From positions 1 through 5,657 of the forward strand of contig JAGBFE010000197.1 of assembly GCA_018109965.1 (NCBI GenBank): 5,657 nucleotides of DNA, read 5' to 3'. Under the pieces are notes generated by a model. That model saw nothing but the letters and a program-made list of their open reading frames with translations. It made no database searches and was not told where the DNA came from. Positions 1 to 5,388 of this stretch are shown piece by piece (the stretch's first letter is position 1; each line of letters begins with the position of its first letter). A program made the translations under genes and the position numbers. This DNA is from Oscillospiraceae bacterium. Lineage in GTDB: Bacteria; Bacillota_A; Clostridia; Oscillospirales; Ruminococcaceae.

Positions 1-204
1 AATGCAGTCTGCCCCGGTGTTATAAAAACCGATATGCTTAACTGTTTTACAGAAGCAGACCTTAAATCCCTTGCAGATGAAACCCCTCTTGGCCGTCTTG
101 GTACAACACAGGATGTTGCAAATATGGTGGAATTTGTTCTAAGTGAAAAGGCAAGCTTTGTAACAGGGCAGATTATCGCCGTTGACGGCGGTTTTGCACT
201 TTAA
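1..204 (+). CDS. SDR-family oxidoreductase, C-terminal 67 residues (5' end outside the window)
   Basis: The frame is open from the first base and ends at TAA. It encodes the last 67 residues of a classical short-chain dehydrogenase/reductase. It begins at the conserved N-A-V-C-P-G segment that follows the catalytic YxxxK region and ends in the typical SDR tail V-T-G-Q-I-I-A-V-D-G-G-F-A-L. Rossmann and catalytic motifs must lie upstream, out of view, so an intact enzyme cannot be confirmed. It differs from the matching part (residues 172-238) of the convergent full-length SDR at only four residues: T for S, A for E, S for A and A for T. The two genes are therefore recent paralogues, or copies brought together by a rearrangement or assembly join. 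It shares its terminator with the convergent gene. The reaction is presumably NAD(P)H-dependent carbonyl reduction; the substrate is unknown. Confidence 0.85.
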   Translation, partial: NAVCPGVIKTDMLNCFTEADLKSLADETPLGRLGTTQDVANMVEFVLSEKASFVTGQIIAVDGGFAL

Positions 205-219
205 TTAAAAAATATAAAT

Positions 220-264
220 CAAAAACGACTGTATGAGCAATTTGTGTTCATACAGTCGTTTTTG
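220..264. terminator. Bidirectional intrinsic terminator between the convergent SDR genes
   Basis: Bases 221-236 (AAAAACGACTGTATGA) are perfectly complementary to 248-263. On the plus-strand RNA the stem can lengthen to about 20 bp (220-239 with 245-264), with one G-U pair and a 5-base loop. The A-run on one side and T-run on the other give a U-tract in both directions, and further T-rich sequence follows to about 276. It sits 15 bases after each stop codon, so it can end both transcripts. Stopping both is useful here: read-through from either gene would give antisense RNA to the other, with which it shares nearly all of its 3' sequence. Confidence 0.88.
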
Positions 265-279
265 CTTTATCTTTTTTAA

Positions 280-996
280 TTAAAGTGCAAAACCGCCGTC
301 AACGGTGATAATCTGCCCTGTTACAAAGCTTGCCTTTTCACTTAAAACAAATTCCACCATATTTGCAACATCCTGTGTTGTACCAAGACGGCCAAGAGGG
401 GTTTCATCTGCAAGTGCTTTTAAATCCTCTTCGCTGAAGCAGTTAAGCATATCGGTTTTTATAACACCGGGGCAGACTGCATTTACACGGATACCGCTTG
501 GTGCAAGTTCCTGCGCCAGTGCTTTGGTAAAAGCGTTTATGCCGCCTTTTGTTGCGGAATAAACCGCCTCACAGCTTGCGCCGTTGTTGCCCCATATTGA
601 GGATATATTTACAATACTGCCGCTGTGCTGTTTAACCATAATTTCAGCCGCCTGCTGACATACATAGATTGTGCCGTTAAGGTTAACGGACACAAGCTTT
701 GCAATATCTTCCTCGTTCATATCCTGCAGAAGCCCAACCCAGCTTACACCTGCACAGTTTACCACTGCATCAAGGGTTTTAAAGCTGTCTTTTATATGCG
801 CAAAAAGTGCGGCAACATCGCTGTAATCCGCTACATTGCATTTTGTATAAATTATCCCGTGCATATTGCTGATTAAATCAAGCCCGTCATTTGTAGAGTT
901 ATAGGTGCCGATAACTGTGTAGCCTTTTTCTGCAAGGGTGATGGCAATCTGCCTGCCGATACCTTTGCTTGCGCCTGTGACAAGAACTGTTTTCAT
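280..996 (-). CDS. SDR-family oxidoreductase (FabG-like; possible EF-P 5-aminopentanone reductase, YmfI type)
   Basis: This is a complete 238-residue classical SDR, the usual length for the family. Seen in the sequence: the cofactor motif TGASKGIG at residues 7-14, NCAG at 80-83, structural Asn105, catalytic Ser133, and YSATK at 146-150 (Tyr146, Lys150), followed by PG at 176-177 and a VDGG tail. It should be a soluble NAD(P)H-dependent ketone reductase. Generic annotation would be 3-oxoacyl-ACP reductase (FabG). The stretch S-S-I-W-G-x-x-G-A-S-C-E before the catalytic Tyr resembles, from memory, the Firmicutes YmfI group, which reduces the 5-aminopentanone group on translation factor EF-P; that assignment is tentative. 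No fab or efp gene is adjacent. ATG at 996 is the only sensible start, with a weak GGAA site about 8 bases upstream. It has its own promoter and faces a near-identical gene end. Confidence 0.9.
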   Translation of the reverse strand: MKTVLVTGASKGIGRQIAITLAEKGYTVIGTYNSTNDGLDLISNMHGIIYTKCNVADYSDVAALFAHIKDSFKTLDAVVNCAGVSWVGLLQDMNEEDIAKLVSVNLNGTIYVCQQAAEIMVKQHSGSIVNISSIWGNNGASCEAVYSATKGGINAFTKALAQELAPSGIRVNAVCPGVIKTDMLNCFSEEDLKALADETPLGRLGTTQDVANMVEFVLSEKASFVTGQIITVDGGFAL

Positions 997-1029
997 ACTT
1001 ATATTTCCAATCTTTTAATTTATGAGATT

Positions 1030-1058
1030 ATTTTACTATATATGTAAACAATTTTCAA
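1030..1058 (-). promoter_or_regulatory. Sigma-A promoter for the SDR gene
   Basis: On the minus strand, TTGAAA (1053-1058) is separated by exactly 17 bp from TAAAAT (1030-1035). Transcription would start near 1023 and give a leader of about 27 bases before the ATG at 996. It lies directly downstream of the preceding operon's terminator, so the SDR gene appears to be its own transcription unit. Confidence 0.65.
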
Positions 1059-1096
1059 TAAAACAGCCGCTGTGCAATTATTTTTACACAGCGGCT
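1055..1096 (-). terminator. Intrinsic terminator of the DUF2975/regulator operon
   Basis: AGCCGCTGTG (1065-1074) pairs with CACAGCGGCT (1087-1096), a GC-rich 10-bp stem with a 12-base AT-rich loop. Read on the minus strand it is followed by GTTTTATT. It begins about 20 bases after the stop codon of the regulator gene. Confidence 0.75.
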
Positions 1097-1117
1097 TATT
1101 GTATAATTTTCTATTTA

Positions 1118-1330
1118 TTACTGTTCCTTTTGATATTCAAGTATATCACCCGCATCACAGTCCAGCACTTCGCATATTGCGGCAAGAGTTGAAAAGCGGA
1201 TAGCAGTAACCTTGTTGTTTTTGATTTTGGACAGGTTTACATTTGATATTCCTACCCTTTCTGCCAATTCATTAAGGGACATTTTACGTTCCACCATCAT
1301 TCTGTCCAGTCTAAGAACTATTTTACCCAC
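1118..1330 (-). CDS. Small Cro/CI-type helix-turn-helix regulator (YozG-like)
   Basis: This 70-residue protein is almost entirely one XRE-type HTH domain. The HTH core is at about residues 18-39 (S-L-N-E-L-A-E-R-V-G-I-S-N-V-N-L-S-K-I), followed by the AIRFSTLAAICEVLDCDAGDILEY block typical of YozG-like regulators. There is no sensor or dimer-extension domain. The start is GTG, chosen because AAGGAG lies 7 bases upstream; the next possible starts, Met11 and Met12, would cut into the domain. The stop codon TAA of the membrane-protein gene is part of the TAAGGAG ribosome binding site, which indicates translational coupling. Small HTH proteins of this type commonly sit beside DUF2975 membrane proteins in Firmicutes. 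A role in regulating its own operon, with activity modulated by the membrane partner, is inference. It probably acts as a DNA-binding dimer in the cytoplasm. Confidence 0.9.
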   Translation of the reverse strand: MGKIVLRLDRMMVERKMSLNELAERVGISNVNLSKIKNNKVTAIRFSTLAAICEVLDCDAGDILEYQKEQ

Positions 1331-1341
1331 AGTTTTACTCC

Positions 1342-1890
1342 TTACACCAATCCGTCAACATCTTTTTCCATCTCTGCACCGCGTACAAAAACCTGAGTAA
1401 GACACAGAACAATAATTCCCATAATAATACCGCTTTGGTTTACACTTGCTTCAATATCTATATTTATAATACGGATTAAAGCAGTGATAATCAAGCCTAC
1501 TATTGGAATTGCAATGGAAAAAATACCGATTTCTCTGAGCATACGGATATTATCCGGCTGGAACGGTGTGCTGTTTTCTGATTTTTTAATTATTATATTT
1601 ATATTGCGAAAAATCATTGCAACTGCCACAAAAATGATAAATGCACCTGCAGAAAAAAGCGCAAATGTCACTGTATCAAATTCTCCTGCAGCATTGAGCA
1701 CATTTACATCAAACCCGTAGACAGAAGTATCTGTTGCAACTTTTAACGATTCCACATCAACAAGTTTGTACAGCATATCAGGTGCTATAACTGCAGCCCC
1801 ACCGCATACAGCCATAAAAGCAGCACTAATCCAATGAACAACTTCCAATATTTTTGTAACAACTTTTGCAATGACATTTAAATTTTTCAT
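1342..1890 (-). CDS. DUF2975-type membrane protein, four predicted transmembrane helices
   Basis: This 182-residue hydrophobic protein has four likely membrane segments at about residues 14-36, 74-94, 121-142 and 153-169. A polar extracytoplasmic-type stretch follows the first, and a charged loop with K-K-S-E-N-S-T-P-F (102-110) lies between the second and third. The S-T-P-F-x-x-x-N-I-x-x-L-R-E-I-G pattern and the acidic tail fit the DUF2975 family as I know it. That family has no established biochemical function. There is no signal-peptide cleavage site or enzymatic motif. A TTG at 1893 directly precedes the ATG at 1890; ATG is preferred, with GGGGAGG 8 bases upstream. It is cotranscribed with the small HTH regulator that follows after 11 bases, which suggests a membrane protein/regulator pair. 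Its promoter carries a direct repeat that may be the regulator's operator. Confidence 0.8.
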   Translation of the reverse strand: MKNLNVIAKVVTKILEVVHWISAAFMAVCGGAAVIAPDMLYKLVDVESLKVATDTSVYGFDVNVLNAAGEFDTVTFALFSAGAFIIFVAVAMIFRNINIIIKKSENSTPFQPDNIRMLREIGIFSIAIPIVGLIITALIRIINIDIEASVNQSGIIMGIIVLCLTQVFVRGAEMEKDVDGLV

Positions 1891-1921
1891 CAATCTGTCC
1901 TCCCCAGGATTTTATAACTAT

Positions 1922-1950
1922 ATAATACTATGCGGATTATTGTTTGTCAA
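1922..1950 (-). promoter_or_regulatory. Strong sigma-A promoter of the DUF2975/regulator operon
   Basis: On the minus strand a perfect TTGACA (1945-1950) is followed by a 17-bp spacer and TATTAT (1922-1927). The start point would be near 1915, giving a leader of about 25 bases that contains the GGGGAGG site. It is the closest match to consensus in the window. Confidence 0.8.
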
Positions 1951-1973
1951 TAGTTTTTTAATGTTTGTCGATA
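1941..1973. promoter_or_regulatory. Tandem 12-bp direct repeat, candidate operator
   Basis: TGTTTGTCAATA (1941-1952) recurs as TGTTTGTCGATA (1962-1973), matching at 11 of 12 bases with a 21-bp period, about two helical turns. The copy nearer the gene contains the -35 hexamer of the DUF2975/regulator promoter and the other lies just upstream of it. The spacing would put two bound proteins on the same DNA face. Binding by the downstream HTH protein is inferred from position only. Confidence 0.5.
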
Positions 1974-2001
1974 AATATCATATGTTTTACATAAAATAAT
2001 A

Positions 2002-2039
2002 CTAAAAAACAAAGAGCAGATTTTTAATATCTGCTCTTT
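2002..2039 (-). terminator. Intrinsic terminator downstream of proS
   Basis: AAAGAGCAGAT (2011-2021) is perfectly complementary to ATCTGCTCTTT (2029-2039), an 11-bp stem with a 7-base loop. On the minus strand it is followed at once by GTTTTTTAG. It begins about 37 bases after the proS stop codon and ends the housekeeping series. The 37 bases between the stop and the hairpin hold no recognisable feature. Confidence 0.87.
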
Positions 2040-2076
2040 ATGAATCATTATTTTCTGTAATTTTAAAACCCAAATA

Positions 2077-3516
2077 TTAGTATGCTTTGCCCCAAACAAC
2101 AATAGTGTCTGTTTCTTTGCCACAAACAGGGCAAACTCCTTTTTTAACACCCTGTTCGCCAAATGGCATACATCTGGAGGACATGCCTGCCTGGTCTTTC
2201 ATTGCCTGTTCACATTCAGCGCTGCCGCACCAGTGAGTTTTAACAAAACCATCGTTTTTATCTGCCTGTGCAATGATATCTTCCATTTTTTCCAGTTCAA
2301 CTGTTCTTGTAACAAGATTTTCTTTTGCACGTGCATAAAGTGCATCTGCATATTCCTTGAAAATTCTTTCAAGTTCTGCTTCAAGATTGTCAAGGGATAC
2401 AAATGCTTTTTCTCTGTTGTCACGGCGAACAATTACGCACTGATTTTTTTCGATATCTTTAGGGCCGATTTCCAGACGGAGCGGAACACCTTTCATTTCG
2501 TATTCAGCATATTTCCAGCCTGGCTGGTTGTCGGAGTCATCAAGTTTTACGCGGTAAAGTTTTTTGAGGCGGTCTTTAAGTTCGTTTGCTTTTTCAAGCA
2601 CGCCTTCCTTGTGCTGTGCAACAGGGATGATTACCAGCTGGTGTGGTGCGAGAGCCGGTGGAAGCACAAGACCTTCATCATCACCGTGAACCATAATGAT
2701 TGCGCCTACAATACGTGTGGACATGCCCCATGATGTCTGGTGTGGGTAGCTGCGGCCATTGTTGCGGTCTGCAAATGTGATGTCAAATGCGCGTGCAAAA
2801 CCATCGCCAAAGTAATGGCTTGTACCGCTCTGCAGTGCTTTGCCGTCGTGCATCATAGCTTCAACTGTATATGTTGCAACAGCGCCTGCAAATTTTTCGC
2901 TGTCTGTTTTTTTACCTTTGATTACAGGAATCATTGCTTCTGTTTCAAGAAAATCAGCGTATGTTTCAAGCTGCTGCATTGTTTCTCTTTCAGCATCTTC
3001 CTGTGTTTCGTGAAGTGTGTGACCTTCCTGCCACCAGAATTCGCGGCTGCGGAGGAATGGACGGGTTGTTTTTTCCCATCTTACAACACTGCCCCACTGG
3101 TTGTACAAAAACGGAAGCTGACGGTAGGACTGAAGCACGTTTCTCCAGTGTTCGCAGAACAGTACTTCAGAAGTAGGACGTACACACATACGTTCTTCAA
3201 GTTTTTCTTTTCCGCCGTAGTCAACCCATGCAACTTCAGGTGCAAAGCCTTCAACGTGGTCTTTTTCCTTCTGCAGAAGGCTTTCAGGAATAAGCAGCGG
3301 AAGTGCCATATTTACATGGTCTGTTTCTTTAAAACGTCTGTCCAGACATTTCTGGATGTTTTCCCAGATTGCGTAGCCGTATGGACGAACATAAACAAAA
3401 CCTTTTGCTGAAGAATAGTCTACAAGTTCTGCTTTGCGGCAGATATCTGTATACCACTGTGCAAAGTCTTCGTCACGGCTGGTGATACTTTTAACCAGTT
3501 TGTTATCTTTTGCCAT
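2077..3516 (-). CDS. proS: Prolyl-tRNA synthetase, type 3 (archaeal/eukaryotic-like)
   Basis: This 479-residue class II aminoacyl-tRNA synthetase joins proline to tRNA-Pro using ATP in the cytoplasm. The catalytic core shows RPTSE at 113-117, motif 2 around R146-W-E through R158-E-F, WWQEGHT at 161-167, and motif 3 as [10 protein letters not shown] followed by [12 protein letters not shown] in the 260s-280s. An anticodon-binding domain follows, starting near P-H-Q-L-V-I-I-P. The C-terminal extension carries Cys430, Cys435, Cys462 and Cys465 as a likely zinc site and ends in tyrosine, both diagnostic of the short type 3 form. The long bacterial form with an editing insertion between motifs 2 and 3 is excluded, because that insertion is absent. 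The start ATG has GAGGG about 9 bases upstream. A terminator-like hairpin ends only 26 bases before the start codon and no promoter lies between, so expression may depend on read-through from acpP or on attenuation. There is no room for a T-box leader. Confidence 0.97.
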   Translation of the reverse strand: MAKDNKLVKSITSRDEDFAQWYTDICRKAELVDYSSAKGFVYVRPYGYAIWENIQKCLDRRFKETDHVNMALPLLIPESLLQKEKDHVEGFAPEVAWVDYGGKEKLEERMCVRPTSEVLFCEHWRNVLQSYRQLPFLYNQWGSVVRWEKTTRPFLRSREFWWQEGHTLHETQEDAERETMQQLETYADFLETEAMIPVIKGKKTDSEKFAGAVATYTVEAMMHDGKALQSGTSHYFGDGFARAFDITFADRNNGRSYPHQTSWGMSTRIVGAIIMVHGDDEGLVLPPALAPHQLVIIPVAQHKEGVLEKANELKDRLKKLYRVKLDDSDNQPGWKYAEYEMKGVPLRLEIGPKDIEKNQCVIVRRDNREKAFVSLDNLEAELERIFKEYADALYARAKENLVTRTVELEKMEDIIAQADKNDGFVKTHWCGSAECEQAMKDQAGMSSRCMPFGEQGVKKGVCPVCGKETDTIVVWGKAY

Positions 3517-3532
3517 TATATATTTCCCTCTC

Positions 3533-3569
3533 TAAAAAACACTTTGCCCCTTATCAGATAAGGGGCAAA
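3533..3569 (-). terminator. Terminator or attenuator hairpin between acpP and proS
   Basis: TTTGCCCCTTA (3543-3553) pairs with TAAGGGGCAAA (3559-3569), an 11-bp GC-rich stem with a 5-base loop; two more inner pairs are possible on paper. On the minus strand it is followed by GTGTTTTTTAG. It lies 16 bases after the acpP stop, and its U-tract runs directly into the proS ribosome binding site. It works on paper as the acpP terminator, but it also forms most of the proS leader. Confidence 0.85.
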
Positions 3570-3585
3570 TGTAAAATACTGCAAA

Positions 3586-3813
3586 TTAAATATTTTCTTC
3601 GATAAATTTAACAACATCGCCCACAGTTTTCATTTTTTCAACTGCATCTTCGGGAACTTCAACGTCAAATTCATCTTCTACGGACATAACAATGTCAACG
3701 AGGTCGAGGCTGTCAGCATCGAAATCGTCAATAATGTTGGATTCCATTGTGATTTCTTCTTCTGCAATTTCAAGCTGTTCGCTGATAATGCCTTTCAATT
3801 TTTCAAAAACCAT
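3586..3813 (-). CDS. acpP: Acyl carrier protein
   Basis: This 75-residue acidic protein carries growing acyl chains as thioesters during fatty acid synthesis. The attachment site is Ser35 in D-A-D-S-L-D, where a phosphopantetheine arm would be added by an ACP synthase. The rest fits the four-helix ACP fold: a first helix F-E-K-L-K-G-I-I, the loop I-T-M-E-S-N-I-I-D-D-F, a recognition helix S-L-D-L-V-D-I-V-M, and a C-terminal T-V-G-D-V-V-K-F-I. The length matches the family. The start is ATG at 3813, with AAGGAG 7 bases upstream. An in-frame ATG at 3834 is rejected because it lies upstream of that site and would add seven basic, un-ACP-like residues. No other fatty acid gene is in the window, so this is a stand-alone copy and could be a specialised ACP; whether it is the genome's main one cannot be told here. 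Confidence 0.95.
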   Translation of the reverse strand: MVFEKLKGIISEQLEIAEEEITMESNIIDDFDADSLDLVDIVMSVEDEFDVEVPEDAVEKMKTVGDVVKFIEENI

Positions 3814-3834
3814 AGTAGTTCTCCTTACATACAA

Positions 3835-3848
3835 GGCACTGTGGTGCC
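3835..3848 (-). other. Small hairpin in the acpP leader
   Basis: GGCAC (3835-3839) pairs with GTGCC (3844-3848) around a 4-base loop, 7 bases upstream of the AAGGAG site of acpP. It has no U-tract and is not a terminator. It could influence leader stability or ribosome access, but it is short enough to be chance. Confidence 0.35.
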
Positions 3849-3871
3849 CTTTATTTATATCTATCTATATT

Positions 3872-3900
3872 ATTAAAACTTTTTTTATAACAATTGTCAA
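3872..3900 (-). promoter_or_regulatory. Sigma-A promoter for acpP
   Basis: On the minus strand a perfect TTGACA (3895-3900) is followed by a 17-bp spacer and TTTAAT (3872-3877). It lies just after the tsaD stop codon and predicts a leader of about 50 bases. No terminator separates tsaD from it, so acpP probably receives both its own transcripts and read-through from tsaD. Confidence 0.72.
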
Positions 3901-3905
3901 GATAT

Positions 3906-4907
3906 TTATCTGTAATCTATATCCAGATTTGCAATGCCGTTGAGTGAAATGTCACCGATATTGCCGTCGAGATATTCAAAATACCCCTGGGCTGCAATCA
4001 TTGCTGCATTGTCGCCGCAAAGTGAAAGTTCCGGCGAAACAAATCTCTTACCCTTTGCTTTCTGTTCAATCAGTTCTCTCAATCTGCGGTTTGCTGCAAC
4101 ACCGCCTGCAATTGCAAGAGTGTCAAAGCCGAATTCTTCAGCTGCATTTACCAGATTGTCAGACAAAATCTGACTGATTTTTTCTTCAAAGCTTGCCGCA
4201 AGGCTGTTGATGTCGGTCGGTTCACCTTTCATATTGTTGGTGTTGAAGGTGTTGATAACCGCTGTTTTAAGGCCTGAAAAGCTTACATCATATTTGTTTT
4301 CGGTATGTGGTGTAGGCAGCTTGTATTTGAATTTATCCCCGCTGAGTGCTGCTTTTGACACTGCAGGACCGCCCGGATATCCAAGGCCAAGTGTGCGGCT
4401 GACCTTGTCAAAGGCTTCGCCTGCCGCATCATCAATTGTACGGCCTATAACACGGAATTTTGTGTAATCCTCCACCGCAACAATATGGCTGTGACCGCCC
4501 GATGCCACAAGGCAGATAAACGGCGGTTTTAGGTCTTTGTTTGTGAGATACAGCGCACCAATATGCCCGCGGATGTGATGTGTCGGCACAAGGGGTTTGC
4601 CGCTGGCATAGCTCAAACCTTTGGCAAAGTTGACACCCACCAGCAGTGCACCGATAAGCCCCGGTGCAAAGGTACAGGCAATTGCATCGACATCATTTAC
4701 TGTGCAGTTGGCTTCGTCAAAGCATTTCTGCACAACTTCGCTGATTGCATCTATATGTCTGCGGGAAGCAATTTCCGGCACAACACCGCCATAAAGGCCG
4801 TGTTCTTCCGCCTGGGAATAAACCACACTGGAAATAATTTCCCTGCCGTCTTTAACTATGGAAGCCGCTGTTTCGTCACAGCTGGATTCGATACCCAATA
4901 CTAACAT
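3906..4907 (-). CDS. tsaD: tRNA N6-adenosine threonylcarbamoyltransferase TsaD
   Basis: This 333-residue protein is the catalytic subunit that moves the threonylcarbamoyl group from its AMP adduct to A37 of tRNAs reading ANN codons (t6A). In bacteria it works with TsaB and TsaE, using adduct made by TsaC or its homologue. Seen in the sequence: the N-terminal ASKHA signature G-I-E-S-S-C-D-E-T-A (5-14), metal ligands His111 and His115 in H-H-I-R-G-H, A-S-G-G-H-S-H, the G-E-A-F-D-K-V segment, V-S-F-S-G-L-K-T-A, G-G-V-A-A-N-R-x-L-R, and metal ligand Asp299 in C-G-D-N-A-A-M. The length is normal and no key residue is missing. The start ATG has AAAGGAA about 8 bases upstream. It follows rimI by 58 bases, a common pairing, but tsaB and tsaE are not in the window. 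Its promoter overlaps the end of rimI. Confidence 0.97.
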   Translation of the reverse strand: MLVLGIESSCDETAASIVKDGREIISSVVYSQAEEHGLYGGVVPEIASRRHIDAISEVVQKCFDEANCTVNDVDAIACTFAPGLIGALLVGVNFAKGLSYASGKPLVPTHHIRGHIGALYLTNKDLKPPFICLVASGGHSHIVAVEDYTKFRVIGRTIDDAAGEAFDKVSRTLGLGYPGGPAVSKAALSGDKFKYKLPTPHTENKYDVSFSGLKTAVINTFNTNNMKGEPTDINSLAASFEEKISQILSDNLVNAAEEFGFDTLAIAGGVAANRRLRELIEQKAKGKRFVSPELSLCGDNAAMIAAQGYFEYLDGNIGDISLNGIANLDIDYR

Positions 4908-4947
4908 ATTATCTTTCCTTTATATTGAGATTGTTTTTAACTATATA

Positions 4948-4976
4948 ATTTTATAACTGTACAGCCTATAAGTCAA
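4948..4976 (-). promoter_or_regulatory. Sigma-A promoter for tsaD, overlapping the rimI 3' end
   Basis: On the minus strand TTGACT (4971-4976) is followed by a 17-bp spacer and TAAAAT (4948-4953). The -35 hexamer lies inside the last codons of rimI, just before its TAG. A start near 4941 gives a leader of about 34 bases for tsaD. This would let tsaD be expressed independently of polA-rimI. Confidence 0.65.
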
Positions 4977-5388
4977 GTTTGTAGATAAGTGCATTTTCCT
5001 TTGGGTTGGAATAAAAGTTTTTGCGTGCGCCTAAAAACTCAAAACCCAGTTTTTCATAAAGCTTTATTGCAGGGGTGTTGCTTTCCCTTACTTCCAGCAC
5101 ACAGGGCAGTCCAAGCTGTTTTATGCTTTCGGTAAGTAAAAATTCACCATACCCTTTGCGCTTGTGTGCTGCATCTGTAACCACAAACACAAGTTCGGCA
5201 TCATCTGCCACAACAAATGACGCAAATGCAACCGCTGTGTTGTCGGTTTCCAGCACAAAGCTTTTTATACTGTCATTTTCAAGGCTTTCGGCAAGAGATG
5301 TTCTGCTCCAGCCGTCAGGTACGTTTTGCAGCATCCTGGCAACAGCGTCAACATCTGCAGGCTCAAATTCTCTAACCTTTGGCAACAT
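4966..5388 (-). CDS. rimI: Ribosomal-protein-alanine N-acetyltransferase (RimI-type GNAT)
   Basis: This 140-residue single-domain GNAT acetyltransferase uses acetyl-CoA to acetylate protein N-termini; the founding member acts on ribosomal protein S18. Seen in the sequence: an N-terminal acceptor region with G-W-S-R-x-S-L (26-32), the acetyl-CoA pyrophosphate loop K-R-K-G-Y-G (76-81), the family-typical L-E-V-R-E-S-N (98-104), A-I-K-L-Y-E-K-L-G-F (107-116), and the C-terminal R-K-N-F-Y (122-126). The length is normal. The start codon lies inside the last codons of polA, giving a 17-base overlap in another frame, with GGGGGA about 8 bases upstream, so translation is probably coupled to polA. 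The next gene is tsaD, the usual rimI neighbour. Actual substrates of RimI-like enzymes in Firmicutes are less certain than in Escherichia coli and could be broader. Confidence 0.93.
   Translation of the reverse strand: MLPKVREFEPADVDAVARMLQNVPDGWSRTSLAESLENDSIKSFVLETDNTAVAFASFVVADDAELVFVVTDAAHKRKGYGEFLLTESIKQLGLPCVLEVRESNTPAIKLYEKLGFEFLGARKNFYSNPKENALIYKLDL

Larger units (their letters stand above)
1..483. repeat. Large imperfect inverted repeat (tail-to-tail SDR gene ends), arms 1-241 and 243-483
   Basis: Base x matches the complement of base 484-x across the whole segment, so the axis is at base 242. The two coding arms (1-204 and 280-483) are colinear without any gap and differ at 13 of 204 positions by my hand count. 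The spacer arms also match apart from two single-base changes near 213 and 219 and the few bases at the very centre. The left arm is still matching at base 1, so the true left boundary lies outside the window; the right boundary therefore cannot be set either, because the SDR gene continues to 996. The arms contain nothing resembling a transposase or a target-site duplication. Confidence 0.9.

Noticed and set aside
1..483. Inverted repeat as ends of an insertion sequence or integron-like element
   Set aside because: The arms are coding sequence of an SDR enzyme meeting at a terminator. There is no transposase, integrase or target duplication, and the element would have almost no interior.
1947..2162. 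Minus-strand 71-codon frame overlapping the proS end and its terminator
   Set aside because: It runs through the terminator hairpin and overlaps the end of proS in another frame, and its sequence is low-complexity with no recognisable domain.
2740..3411. Long plus-strand open frame (223 codons) opposite proS
   Set aside because: It is antisense to the unmistakable proS frame, is rich in Cys and Phe as expected from reverse-complemented codons, and has no plausible ribosome binding site or domain. The same reasoning removes the plus-strand frames opposite tsaD, the SDR gene and the DUF2975 gene.
3517..3700. T-box riboswitch controlling proS
   Set aside because: The gap before proS is only 69 bases, the T-box consensus bulge is absent, and acpP occupies the region where a leader would be.
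3814..3834. Upstream in-frame ATG as the acpP start
   Set aside because: The AAGGAG ribosome site lies between this ATG and the one at 3813, and the extra residues do not belong to the ACP fold.
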